From Lumnitzera littorea (lineage: Eukaryota; Streptophyta; Magnoliopsida; Myrtales; Combretaceae): a DNA stretch of 64,000 bases. Made by a program: the position numbers and the translations under genes. Every line of letters begins with the position of its first letter. Positions within the stretch are counted from its first letter, which is position 1. The notes below the pieces were generated by a model. That model was given only the letters and a program-made list of their open reading frames with translations. It made no database searches and was not told where the DNA came from. This document shows positions 45,423 to 60,260 of this stretch, piece by piece. The stretch covers positions 40,596,590-40,660,589 of the forward strand of contig JAMXBB010000008.1 of the NCBI GenBank assembly GCA_024138015.1. Direction: 5' to 3'.

Positions 45423-48400
45423 TCAGCTATCCTCATCAACAGCACCAATGTACATAAGATCTGTCCGTCTTACCCGTACAGCCCCCTTAAGCCAGCTGGC
45501 TGCTCGAAGATTAGAATTGTCACCACTTCCTACAATAGTCGCACTACCAGAAGAGGCACTAGCCCCTACACCATCTTCCAAAAGTGTCCATGCATCAATT
45601 TCAACATTACAATCCTTCTGTGCAGGCACCGTCTTTGATTTCTCTGGTATACTAGATAAAGATCGTGATGCAGATGACCCAGAACTCCGATGAGATTGGT
45701 TTCCAGACATTGATCCAAAAAATGAGATGCCAGACTGCAATGAAGCTATAGCAGCAGCTGAAACGGATGGGGGCTGGCAGGAGACAGAGCACCGCACAGA
45801 AGGAAGAATTGTCGGCATTGCAGCTTGGATTCGCCATCGAATCTTGTCTGGGAGCTGCATGCTCGCCAAGTCATTCTGCAGGTAACATTAATATCAGCAA
45901 TGAAAGTTGAAAACATCTTATTATCAACCTTTTTTGCACTTTGGTGAAAATATGTAAAGGAAAGAAGACATAACCTGTAAATTTTCAGCAACTTCCCTAT
46001 CTACTCCATAGAACTCCTTGAACGAATCATTCCCATTCCTCAAGGATGACCTTGCCTTCAGCCAACTAGGTTGAGAACTCCCCAACAAACCATGAAGGAC
46101 CATCAATAGCCTGTCAAAAAGGCATTCAGAAAAGAAATACGGAGATGCAATAGTAGAAATTTTCAGGAGTTCCCCCTCCTTTGGCAGAGAACTCTGCATC
46201 GGATAGGACAAATCTGCATCTTCATAAACAAGGCGGTTTCCCAAGAGGCGAAATATTGTAATAGCAAGAATATGTCTCATGTTCCGTCCTGAAGTCTCCC
46301 TGCCAAATTTGCAAAAGATCAAATATGCAGCCACCACAACTAGATGAAAAACTTCCCAGAGCTTACAACATCAGAAGCCTAGGGCTGCCTTTATTAAATG
46401 GTTAAGGCATATTATCAAAAATACCTTATTTATTTCAAAGAAACTTCACTTGCACAAGTTCTCACTTATTTCCAAATCATACATTACTATAGTACCACTA
46501 TCCTTCACTACTTAAGAACTTCAACATGCCAAATAAACCATGCTGCATCCTTAAAAAATTAAGATACCGAATGCACTAACTTGGAGTCAAACAGAAAAGA
46601 GATCATTAAAATGGCATATAATGACTCTATGAGAGGGGATGTAAGTTAATTATTTAAATTCATAGGATGAAAGTTCTCCAAATATTAGTTTCGATAAAAG
46701 AATGGACATCCAAAGCAACCCCAAAAAATGGATATTAAGAAAGCTACCACATATTGTAATAAATATATGCGCATGAGCGCGTATACACTCTCTCTCTCTC
46801 TCTCAAAAAAAAAAAAAAAAGCATTGTGCTAATGTAACTTTTTTTGCCACCGAGCTTGAAACTGGAAAAGAATATCTATCTCCACATGATCCAAGCAAGA
46901 TGTGACTCAGCAATACAGTGCATATCAAACATTTCTTAACTAGAATCAAACTTATCACACCTTGAAAGATAGTAGTTGGTGAACTTACCTATCTGCACAT
47001 ATGACAGGCAGCAACCTCATAAGAAATTGCAACCTTAATGAAATGGAAGCTCGTAGAGCTGCAGGTGATGATGGAGCAGAATCTGTAACAAGTGTTTGCC
47101 TTCTAGCAAGGCTGGGACTGCTACCTCTCATGCCTTTGCGATTACTGGCTTTGTTAGTAGGACCATCAGCCCCAGAAGAAGCCATCCCTGTACTCTTACT
47201 TGTCCCACGAGCAATTGCATTTATATGTTGCTCAATGACGCTCAACTGCTTGATCAAATCACTTGCAAATGTATTACGTGATTCATCAGAGCTCTGATCT
47301 ATGCAAGGGAGGACCAGTTCAATCAGTGCTTTCTCAGTGACATACTGCTGGCTGAGGTTACAGCCTTCAGCATCTGGTTGCATGGACCCCTTACTATACT
47401 TTCTTGCATCAATGCCATCTTCAACCACTTCTCCTTCTTCAAGACAGAAAGCTTCCTGTTTTTTCTTCCCAAAACCATTTGCCATGGCATCCAAGCTAGA
47501 AGAAGACCATCCCCAGTGCTTCCAGAACTGGGACTTGATGGAAAGACCCTTGTTCTCAGCAATGTTGATGAGACGCTGCCTAATAGTCTTCCGTCCAAGA
47601 AGAACATCATGCCCTTCCAAAAACCATTTTGTCAGCAACAACATCGAATCCTCCAATGACCTCCCAAAAAGATGAACCACCTCTGAGAAAAGGGGAGCAG
47701 CATCAGGTCTTACAAGCAACCTTGTTAAGATGATTTCAATGAAGTTATTTTCATTCTCAGAAACATTAGCTCTTTCAGGGCTAGGTGTGAGAAAGCGTAA
47801 TGCATCTACAAAGGATACATCATGATTTTCAAGTTTTTCTATAAAGACTTGTTCATTTAAAAGAAGTCTAAGCTCTAACCACTGCCAATGAAATCTAGCA
47901 GGTTGCAGATTATTCAAAACTTGCACAACCTTATCCACAAGCTTGGTTTCATTTTCAGCATACAGGTCTTTCGATTCACCATGTCGAGACACCCGACTTC
48001 TATCCTCATGTGTGAATGAGGTAGGCAATCTGCAATCAAGAATTGCATTCAGGAAGAGTCTCGCACGAAGAGGGACAAACGGTGTGGATATTAAATGCAT
48101 ATTTGAGCCATTTAACTCTAGCATGGATGCAAATTCCGCATCACTTGTATCTGAAACTATGATTTCATATAAGCCTTGACTGTTTCTCAGACAAATATCC
48201 CTGAAGGGAAAATGTTTCAAGGCATCACCAACAGCTACACTCAAAGACAGATACAATTGGTGTATGTCGTCTCGATTGGCAAGGTTGGCATTCAGAACAA
48301 ATGGCTTCCACATGAGAAAGGCAAAAAGACAATAGGCAGGTGGGAAAACCAAGCTAAGAGGAAGTGTCTGTTGCATTCTTGACAGAGCTACAATTGATGG

Positions 48401-51400
48401 TTCACCCAAAAGTTCCACAAGCAATCCATCGGAAACAGTTCTACAGTTCCCAATAAGCACCCTGAACCAATGCACATATACCTCAACTGAGCTATCCACT
48501 CTAAAAACCCCAGGAGAACGTGTATTACCATTTGAATTAGATCTAGTAGTCCTCACAAACTGAAGTATATCCAAGCCATCTTTCAGTCTGAAGACAGTAA
48601 CCATCCTCTCCAGGCTAGTAACCCCTTGAATGATTGCACCAATGACAAGGGAAGACACAGCAGCAGCAACTTTTGTGGCTCTACTGATTACAGCTTTCCC
48701 AGAACTGTTCAAATTTTCATTTGAGTTGTTTGCACTGGAATCATGAGTATCAGGAGACAACTGATATTGGTTACGTGAAGCCTTGCTGGGAGCAAAGACT
48801 CCAGCAAGAGCAGAAGAAGCTTCAGCTGCAAGAGCTATCTCAAAAACCCTGCTTTGACGTTCACCAAGAGCTTCTCTAAGAAGGCACAGGCAGGTTATAT
48901 GAATTCGCAAGATCCATTTTGCAAAATTTAATGGCCCAGCAGTAGAAGGGAGATTAGGATAAGTGTTTGCTCCACTAAAATCAGGAATTTTGGCCAGAGT
49001 TGGCCCAACACTTCCAACAATAGCAGAAACAGCAGAAGACACCAAAGTGGGGTCGCCCTCCTGTGCAGCACCACCAGTTTGTCTAATGCAATCCATAAGC
49101 CCCACAATCATTTGATGTGCTATCTGATATCCATCGTCCCCCTTTTCAATTGGCAAACCTTTTAGAGTACTAGATGCGAATGATTTTTTCTCCTTGCTCG
49201 ATAAACAACGGAAAGCCTCCTCAACATTTTTTTGCACAATGTCCCGCATGCCCATGCCCACTCTGGATAACCTTCCACTGGTTATTTTTTGACGCAAAAA
49301 GTCATCAAGATCATCAGCTCCTGCTTGAGCTCCAAGAGGATAAACCATATCTCCTTCCAGCGGTCGCCCAGATTCAAGTTCAGCAAATAGCCTCTTATCA
49401 TATGCCGTCTTATTAGTCTTTCTCCATTCCAAAACACTAGTCACATTGGAATATTTCTTGAACAAATATCGAGCATAAGCCAAAGCCATTGTACCAGATA
49501 CTCTAACATTAGATGCCACAACAGTTGCAGCTCGATTCATTGATGCTGACAAGGCTTCAGGAATTAGATCAGCAGAAACAATTGTGTTTTCATACCTGAA
49601 AATTTTCAAAACCAGAAACACCAGTAAATCGGCAAGCTACATTATAAAAATAGCAATTAATTACTCAAAAAAGAAAATGGCAGTAAGTAAGCAGATAGAA
49701 AGCAGGCAACATCAAAATAGGACCAAGAATGTAACTAGAAAGCAACTGCCCATACTCCCTTGTAGTAAATTTATAGATACAGCAAATCCAGAGATGGAAC
49801 AACTTAACCTTGATCAACAAAGGAATGGATTTTCTAAATGCAGCAGAAACTATTCTTTTCAACAAGCAAATAGTATCAACTGAGCTATTAAGCTGACAGT
49901 CAACAAGTCCTCCAGGTACTCTTAGTATAATCAGCCATGATCCTATCAAACCAAAACTTCAAACTAATACCAAGAACATTCAGCTGAAAACCGTTGCAGT
50001 GACATCAAAACTACTAACCAAATGATGATATCATAGTTAAATATGTCACAAGTCACTTGATATGCTTGCTCAGAGAACAGCCTTTTCCAAGTTTCAGCAA
50101 CATTTGAAGAATCAATTAATTAGTAAGATTTGACTTTCATATGAAAATCTGAGAGATGTTTGAATCCTCTAAATGAGATTTAACTGGTCTATTCATATCT
50201 AAGAACTTGACAGATATGACTCATCTCAGATCTCAGTATTGTTTTGTCATAGATTGGTTGTCCCATGCCATGAAATGGTAAATAGCTTTTGGTAGTAAAT
50301 TGTTGCTCATAGACTTTCTCAAATTGGTGAACCTAATACTAGAATAGATGCACCACATCATAATGACAGAAGAAGACATGTTGATACAACTAAAAAAGAA
50401 TCTGGCTTCATAAGCATATCATAATTCATTGTTTCCTTTAATAATTACACATACATCATTACTTACCTAGTGAGTAGATGCAAAAAGAAGGGGGAAAAAG
50501 AAAAGAAAGAAAACAGATGGAAAAACTTACCTTCTAAGGGAAGATAACAAATATGCCTCCCCAACTTCACAATGGTTTTCCACATGTCTTTGCATCATTA
50601 GCATGCTTCTTCCACTATAAATTGTAGAATTAACAGTACGAAGGGGCTTGGTCAACAACCAGAGGAGGAACTTGATAGCCAAAACTAGGTCATCAGAGAT
50701 ATCCATCAGGTACAGCATGGATGATAGCCCATCCTCACCAAGCTTCCACCTCGAAGGGCTCCTATCATCCATGGGAGCATAAGACCTGCCAACAAATTGC
50801 CCAACCTTAGAGGGAGTTTTCTCAGCTTCCTCAATATACTGCTTAACTGTTTTCACCAACCAAGATGTAACAGCCCTCCTCCTTGCAAGGTGTAACCTCT
50901 TTAAAGCTCTTCCTATGGAAACAATATCACCATCAACAGTTGTTTTAACCCCATCATTTGACTTGGGGATTTCCCCATCAGTCCCAGCTTTATGATGAGG
51001 ACACAACACCCTATTATCACACACATGACTTGTAGATGCTCCTTGGCTACCCTCAATTCGGGCAGCAGCCAATTGAGCAAGACTCTGAGTTTTACGCACG
51101 ACTTTTTGTCTACCCCTAAAAGCCTGCTTTGTTGACTTAAGTGGAGGATCAACTTTCATGGACTCCATTGATTTAGACCCCTTCCTCACCCACCATAAAT
51201 CCTCATCATCTGACAGTGATGGAGATTGTATCTGAGCATATAAACTCCTTTCCTCACCCACTTTCTGCTTTTTTATCCTTCTACATTCTTCACAGCCAGA
51301 TATCTCTTCTGACAAATCCACATTACTACACACTGACCCTGAAGATCTCTTAACACTACCTTCAGATTCATCAACCCCTGTATCTACGGAAGTAGAGTTT

Positions 51401-54400
51401 GAATTCGGAAATTGCATGAGGACTGAGATTGAGGTCTTTAATTCTTCAATTCTTAGCTTTTTAACAAATGATGCATTGGATGGTGATTCCATAAATTTCC
51501 ATTTATCAGAAGTTGGTATCCCATCCCTTGCAGCATGCTTCCGATTCTGACCCGATGTGTTGGCACCTTTCCGAATCCCCTTTTTACTGGAAAAAAGCTC
51601 TTGAAGGACAAGGTGTCGCTCGTTTGAATAGACCTGCATGGTCTCCTCAATTGACAACCCTTCGATAATTCCAGCCTCTTCCAAAGCATCGTGCATCAAC
51701 AGGCCAGGTAACTGCTTGAGAATATGATAGTGTCGCATGTGTTTATCTAACTCCAACTTTGAACAATTTGAGTCCATTATACCGCTGACCAATAGCTGCC
51801 TTGCATAAGCCTGTGGACAGAAGATGCCAGAGCGCACTAATTCTACAATGAGCAGCTGAAGGCGCTCAAGACCCTCTCCTTTCAGTGCTTCATGTTGATC
51901 AATCCAGCAGACTAATATGTCATGTAAGGGGCCAGGACTCTCAAAGGTGTTAAAGAAATTTACAGATTTGATCTCCACACTTTCAGTGTTACCAAACCCA
52001 TATACCCCTCCCATAGACTTCCGGCCAAAATTATCATATTCTTGTATCAAACCCCTATGACCAGTGAGTCCAACAGCTTTATCATTCCTAGATTTACTTT
52101 GGCTGCATAAATCTCTCATTTTCAGCTTCAAAAATCGAACTGCAACATGTATCTGAGAGAAATCGATTCTCCCAGTAAAATCTGTATCCAATGGGGGATT
52201 ACTTCTAAAATTTCTGTAATCACACGTAGCCCATTCACAAAGAAAGAAAACAGAATAGATAAGGGATAAGTTCACAGTCCCAAGCCACTTCAGTGAAGAT
52301 CTTAAGCACGGATTGACTTCTGCAATCCATCCTTCATCGAGAACTTCAGAAAAGTCATCAAAAAGTAATTTATAGGCTCCCCTCAGGTCACCCTGAAGGA
52401 CAGCTCTATCCAGTGCTTGAACTGCTTTAGCATAATTAGAGCATAAATAGCCCGGATTGACGACCTTAGCCAGTTTATCTGAACGTTTCTGAATCAAAGA
52501 AATCACATGGTTGAAAGCCAAAGCCTGATATAAAGAATCAAAACCCCTTCTTCTAGACATACAAGCAACTTCATTTGAACCTACCTCCATCTTTCCTAGA
52601 TCTTCAGATACCTTGGAAACGTAACTCCCATCACTCACTGAAAGAGAAGTAACACATGGAGGCAAAGGAAAGCAGTCCAATGCAACAAATGTGTCAGGAA
52701 CCGTTAGAATAAGATAACGGAGCATCTCAACTACAGCAGAGCAAGTGTATGCCCTTCGAGAATTATCAATCAAGTCAGATCCCCCTGGAGAAGGTTCCTG
52801 AATGAATCTAACAGCCACTCCCACCAGAGTTCGCACATAGCTCTGGGATAGAACAAGAGCTTCAATAACACCATATATAACAGGTAGAAGCAGCTGCAAG
52901 CTTTGAAGCAATTCTTTATCCTGAAAGCCAGTAAATTATCCTTATATTAATTTTAGGCCCCAAAGACACTTGCAGCTTTATAAAAAGACTGAAGATAAGA
53001 ATGGCATTTGAAGCAGTACAGGGAAAAGAACAACACATAAAATTAAACCTCTACCTGCAGTTCATTAAGAGCCCACTCAATGATAGGAGAAGGAAGAAGC
53101 AACCCCTCCGCGTAATGCCATTGTAAAAGCCTAACAACATACCACCACTTTACGTGTAGAGAAGGTTCATCAGTATCATGAGTAGAAGAAATGGGTTCAG
53201 TCTTTTGCAGTGTTGATCCAGCATAAACCATCTGTGGGGATTGATCTCTAAGATGAGAGGTGGAACGATAGTTATTTTTGACAAATTCATCCAAGAGGTA
53301 CTGCAAGTACTCGATAATTTCTCTTGTCCACAGCTCTGTCCGAGCCAACTGACTTTTATCTGGCGTTCCAGCAGAAGTAGGTCTGACCTGCAATTACGGG
53401 CTTACAGCATAATTCTTATGAACTCATAAGTGGAAAATAAGAATAAGTATATAAAACAGATATCAAGGAACAATCTGGTGTAGAGGGATAAGTTACCTGA
53501 TTGAGGTAAGTGATCCTAATAAACCAAGTTGCTCTAAGCAATGGCACATTATTTTTAATGAGAATCTCAAAGAGAGACTTTTTCCTATACCCATGAGGAA
53601 TATGGTCAGCTAAGGACCGCAATCTTTTGTGAGGTTGTGACAAACCCTGGAAGAGGGGAAAAGACGAAATTAAGCGAACAATCATTAAGGATTGACCATT
53701 AATTTTAAAAACATATATATATATATATATAGTATCCACTGTTGACTTATGTAGAAGCTCCAAAATCCATTCCCAATTTAGGGAGTTTTACATAAACTAT
53801 GTCATCACAAACTTTTGTTCATTATAAGCAAAAGGACAAAAAGGACCCAAAGACACCTCCACCTTATTTGAAAGAGAATCAAGGAGAAAAAATATAGGAC
53901 GGTAGGAATTCAACTACTTCAATAATAATGTCAGCATCAGTTCAATCTGACCAATCTTTGACAGGTAGATAGAGGGACGTGATGAGACAATCTCATGAAG
54001 GCAAATCAAATGCTAGAAGATGGTAAAAAGAAAATAAAAGTTTGCATACCTCAATCCATCTTCTCCGGAAATCATCGCCACAAGGCCTTTGTTCAGGAAA
54101 AGCTCCAGCTTTGTTTAATAATGAACCAGAAAGAGGCACACCATAAACCTGACCTGCCTGCCATGCATTAAAGGGAAAGGGGTCAAAATGCGAGATAAAC
54201 TGCACTGTCAGAAGACAAATTCTTCTTGGAAATGAATGACTTCAAGCATAATGGATTTGCAGTCAACAACGCATCATAAGACGCTGAGATCTACTTAACA
54301 AAAACATAAGAACAGAGATCAAATACTTGGTAGATCAAAGTACAAAATATCACAGTTCAAAGAATGAATAAATAATGATGCAAGGAAAGTGCATCACCAT

Positions 54401-57400
54401 ATAGTCATTACCTTACGCTTCTGTGCACGGGACTCATTGATGGCCCTAAGTCGCTTTCGTATAGCCTAAAAGCAGAGAAAAGTTTGCATCAGTACACAAT
54501 TTATCATTGATCTAAGGAGAGAGCAAGTTGCATAACATGCACAAACTAGGAAAACCCATCACGTCCTTGTTAAGCAAAGATCTTTACCTCCTTGCACTTC
54601 AGAACAGCAGCACTTGGAAAAGCCTGAACTTGAGTCAATGAGATTTCCCTCGCTTCCTGGTACAGAAGTAATAAATTCCTTTGAGAGTGGTAATAGAAAA
54701 GAGAAGGATTACAGGATAAACCTTAATCACTTCCACCAAAACAATGAGCAACTTCATAACAACCTTTCTCCACATTTTGAAATTTGAAACAAATTGCAAG
54801 AGATAGTTCCACAATCTAAGTAATAAGCCAAAATGTAGCTATCTTAGTCGCACGTAAGAAAATTCAGTCAGTCAACTACTTGTCTAAACATAAACATTAA
54901 AGCAAACAGCAAGGTGATGAAACATATAAAAAAGGGTCAATTTTTCTTGCAGCTACATGTAAAAATACACTAGCTGCAAGTACTGTGATACAACTCCTAA
55001 ACCCTATAAACATTTGCTACGTGTATATAAGAGGCGTTAGTAGAGTAAGTATTGTGTGTGTACTGTGTGCTGTAGTGTGCATGTGTATATGTGAGTGGTA
55101 GACTCTGGAGGGTGTGTCGTGTTTGTGTTCTGTATTTGTAGTGGCAGTTCAGAATGCTGTAATAATGTGTAGTGTGTGCGTGATCAGTTTAGTGTGCTGA
55201 AGTGGTAGTTTGGTGATATTAAAAGGGTAGAATAGTAATTGTATCCGTGTGTGTGTGTTATAAATAGAAAGCTGAGGTAGAGTAGGAGTTAGTTAGGGAG
55301 TTACTTCGGAAATCAGAAACTTAAGCAAGAAGGATTCTATTCCTTGTGTTCTGCTGCAAGAGACTTGTGGAGTTACCTAAGGTGCCAGACTTCACAAGAT
55401 TCCTCTCGAAGACCAAGTAAGTGCATTGATTTGAACAGTAATTGTTGGGTATCATATTGTTGTAAACCTTAAGTTGCATCAATCAGCGCCATATGTGGAA
55501 ACTACATTTCCACAAGAGATGAAAATGATAAAGAGAGAGGCTAGGGTTGAGAATTTACAAAAAAATCAAGACAATTTAGAGCCCAATGTTAGCTTGGTAA
55601 AGAAAGAATTGAAAGGTAGTATTGGTGAATTGCAACAACAAATCACAACGATAAATAGAAATTCGTCCATGAATGTTTCTCCAATGAAGGCTTCGATTTC
55701 TAGAATAGAAGCCACATTGGCATCAATTCAATCAACTTAGCTAAACTTAAGTTAGAATCAAGTAGTGAACAAGAAACTAAAGGAGCATGTTGAATCGACT
55801 TCTAGAATTAGACCTGGGCCACAGCTTGAGAGAGAGACTATCGAAGATGTCTTTGGAGTTGATTCAGATGATGAATTTCGATCTAATCCGCCTGTAATAG
55901 CATTACCAACACTTGAAGGCGAGGATCCAATGCATTAGTTAACGTTGATAGAACAATACTTTAAGGTACATAACGTCAAAGAGGATCAGAAAGTTGCTGT
56001 TGTGACTTTGTGATTAACAGATAGAACGGTGTATTAGCATAAAATGCTAAAGAAAAGAGTTCCATGCCTTGATTGGGAATTATTTAGACAACAATTCTTG
56101 ATACGCTACATTGGTCTATTAGCTGGAAATCCCTTTGTCACTATATCCACACTTTGGCAAACATCTACAGTGAGCACATTCCTTGATTCTTTCAAATCCT
56201 TGACTAAACAAATCCTAGACATAATAGAAATGCAGATGTTGAGATATTTCTTAGGCAATTTAAGAGAAGATATTGGGCTAAGGGTACAAACATTGCAGCC
56301 AGTGTTGTTAGTTAATGCCATTGAACTTGCGTTGAGCGTTAAGGAGTTCCAACGTGGAATTTTTTCTCTAACAAGAGCAATATGAGTACAACTCAAATGA
56401 CTCCATATTCTATATGGTCTTCTACAAGTAACTCACATCACAACTCGACTTGGAAACCACCTGCGAGTATGTTGCAAGTATGTTGGGAGTTACTGGATTT
56501 TCATCTCAAAAGCGTCCAATGGCCTATTCTAAGGATACTAATTCTACTACACCTCCTAGTTCTTCGACTAGTGGTAGTAGTGTAAGGCAACCTCAACAGC
56601 AAAGGGGGCCAAAACAAATAACTTATGCAAAGTATTTGTATAGAAAGAACAAAGGCTTGTACTTTCAGTGTGAACAAACCTTTCAACCAAAACATAAGTG
56701 CCCAAACAAAACCCTACAAGTGTTGTTTCTTGAAGAGGATGATGATCAAAGGGAAGAACATTGGGTAGAGCTACAAGAACCACAACCAGCTGAAAAGGAA
56801 CAAGAGAATCCATAGGCTAATTCCAAGTTATCATTGTTAGCACTCAATGGCTTTAATGGGCTACGAACACTCAAATTTCGTGGAATGATAGAGGGTCATC
56901 CTATTTCTATTTTGGTAGATAATGGAATTAGTCACAATTTTATTTCCTTAAATGTGGTGGATCGACTGAAGTTACAAACAGAACCCACTTTGTCTTTTAC
57001 TTTAGTTGGGAGATTGACAAGTTGTAAATTCTAGTCAAGTATGTCCAAAATCAAAGATTCAAGTTGGATCTTTTGCAATGGTAGTGACTATTATGTTTTT
57101 GACCTTGGTGTTGTGGATGTGATCCTTGGGAGTCGCTTGGCTTCAAATGCTTGGAGAGATCAAAGTAGATTAGAGTAGAACGTACTTGAAAATTTTTCAG
57201 GATCAGTGTAAACATGTGTTGATGGGTGATCCTTCTTTATCTAAATCTAAAGTAACTTTTCGAAAGTTGAAACAAGAGACGAATTGAGAGTATTGTAGCC
57301 TCCTAGTGCAAGTTGTTGCCTGGAATTTTGGTGCTAAGAGATTTGATCAGCATGACCAATTGCATCAATTGTTGGAGGAGTTTGCTGATATTAAGGATTT

Positions 57401-60224
57401 GCCCCCTAATTGTGTTACATATCATAAGATTCCATTAAAGGAAGGAGTTAGTGCTATTAATGTGAGGTCGTATCATTATGCACAAGTATAGAAGGATGAA
57501 ATTGAGAAAATGGTTTCTAATATGCTAAAGGCGGGCATTATTATTAAATCGAGTGTGAGCCTATTTTCTAGTCCAATTGGAGTTGATTACCATGCCCTAA
57601 ATAGTGCAACTATAACAAATAAGTATCCAATACCTATTATCAGTGAGCTTTTAGATGAGTTGTTTAGTGCATCTATGTTTTCTAAAATTGACCTTCGTTC
57701 TAGTTATCATAAAATTCGTGTGCATGATAATAATATTCTGAAAACTGCTTTTAAAACTCATCAGGGTCCTTATAAGTTTTTAGTGATGCCTTCTGAGCTT
57801 ACAAATGCACCGACAACTTTCCAATCTACCATCAATGAAGTATTTCGTCCATACTTACTTAAGTTTGTTCTTATTTTTGTATTCTTTGATGATATTCTCA
57901 TTTATAGTCATGATATGAATGAGCATTTGAATCATCTTCGTATTGTGTTAAACCTGTTGAGGACTAACCATTTTTCAACCAACAAAAAGAAGCATGTTTT
58001 TAGGAAAACTTCTTTAGAATATTTGGGTCATATTATTTCGACTGATCGTGTGGCTATGGATCCGTCTAAAGCTCAAAGTGTGTTAGGTTGACCTCTCCTT
58101 AGTTCTCTAAAAGCACTTAGGGGTTTTCTTGGGCTATCTAGCGTATTATCGGAAGTTTATCAAGGACTATAACAAGATAGCTAGGCTTCTCAATAATCTA
58201 GTAAAAAGACTCCTTTGAGTGGAACGAGGATGCTACTTTGGCTTTTAAATAACTAAAACAAGCTTTGACGCAAGCTCCAATACTTGCTGTGCCCAACTTT
58301 CAAAAGCCATTTTGTTATCAAGTGTGATGCATCCGGTCTTGGCCTCTTTAATGCAAGATGCAAGACCTATTACATATTTTAGCCAGGCCTTCTCCTCCAA
58401 GACCTTATCTAAATCGGTTTATGAGAAAGAGCTCATGGCCTTGGTGTTGGCCATTAATCATTGGCAACCTCACCTACTTGGTCACAAGTTTATTGTGCAA
58501 ACAAACCAAAAGAGTTTGCATCATTTGTTGCATCAATAAATAGCTACTCCGAATCAACAGCATTTACTTGCAAAATTGTTGGGATATGACTTCGATATTC
58601 AATATAAAGCCAGAAGTGCTAATAAGGTTGCTAATGCTCTCTCTTGGCTTGATAAGGCAGTTGATTTTATGGGTATTTCTAGTCCTGTTTAGACCAATAT
58701 TGCTGCCATAAAGCAAGATGTTCTCCAAGACTCATTCTTGGCTGCTAAGATTCAGTTACTTAAGGACAGGAAGGACATGAGTGTTGGGTATGAGTTAATA
58801 AATGATACTCTACACTATAAAGGGCTTTTGGTCATACCCACAAAATCCTGTTGGACTCAATTGTTTTTGCATGAGTTTCATGCTTCTGTGGTTGGGGGAT
58901 ACACTGGATATATTCAGACATATGGAAGGCTTGCTGGTCATCTATATTGGGTGGGAATGAAAAGTAACTACCTTTGTCGCTTCTTGTGCAGTATGCCAAC
59001 ACAACAAAGCTCCAAATTTGTTGCCTACTGGTCTCCTTAATCCATTGCGCATTCCTTAAGTTGTTTGAGAAGATATTTCTTTAGATTTTATTATGAGGTT
59101 GCCTAAATCCAAAGGGTTTAATACTATTCTAATTATGGTTGATCGGTCTTCTAAGTATGCTCATTTTCTACTCTTAAAACATCCATTTTCTGCACGAACA
59201 GTGGCTGAGGCATTCATGCACAAAATTGTATGACTTCATGGTTTTCCTTGCATAATTGTTTCCAACAGAGATCCTTTATTTGTTAGCTCATTTTGGAAGG
59301 AGTTGTTTATCTTGCAAGGGGCTCGTTTAAATTTTAATACGACTTATCATCCAGAAACAAATGGACAAACTGAGGTCTTAAATCAAAACTAGGAGTGTTA
59401 TTTGCGTTGCTTTGCATCAAAACGCCCTAAAGCTTAGGCGACATGGATTTCTTAGGCCAAATTCTCCTATAACACTAGCTATCATTCTTCAGTTGGTACG
59501 ACGCCCTTTGAGATTATCTATGAGCGTCCTCCTCCTTCTATTCCTATTTATTTATCAAGTAAAGTTAAAAACCCTATTGTGCTGGCGGCTTTGGTTTCTC
59601 ATGATGAGGTTTTGAGACATTTGTGTAGCAATTTGGAGAAGGCCCAGCTGCGCAATTGTAATCTAGCTAATAGACATCGTCATGATGTTCAATATTCGGT
59701 TGGAGATTGGGTGTACTTACAGCTTCAACCAACTTTAAATTCCAAGTTAGGTACTAAGACCTCCGCTAAACTTACTCTACGGTTTTTTGGACCGTTTCAA
59801 ATTTTGGCTAGAGTGGGGCTAGTTGCTTACCGATTACAACTTCCCTCATGGTGTCATATTCATCCAGTTTTCCATATGTCTCTTCTAAAGAAGCCACATG
59901 GCTCCTTTCCTATTTCTTCAAATTTGCCTAAGGAATTATCTTTGGATGATTGGCCCTCTCCTCAACAAATTTTGGGTAGATGTTTTGAAGTTCGCAATGG
60001 TTTACAAATACAACAAGTTTTGGTGCATTAGGAAGGCCAGATGGTACGTGATGCTACTTGGATGGACCTTGCTGATTTTAAGGACCGGTTTCCTGATTTT
60101 GTCCTTGGGGACAAGAACACTTTTCTTGGGGGAAATATTGATACAGCTCCAAAACCCTATAAACCTTTGTTACATGTATATAAGAGGCAGTAGTGGAGTG
60201 AGTGTTGCATGTACTGTGTGCTAT

Positions 60225-60260
<36 letters not shown>

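Noticed and set aside
47001..49416. Several plus-strand ORFs of 60-124 codons across the MED12 giant exon
   Set aside because: They are antisense shadows of the long MED12 frame and have no domain or splice support.
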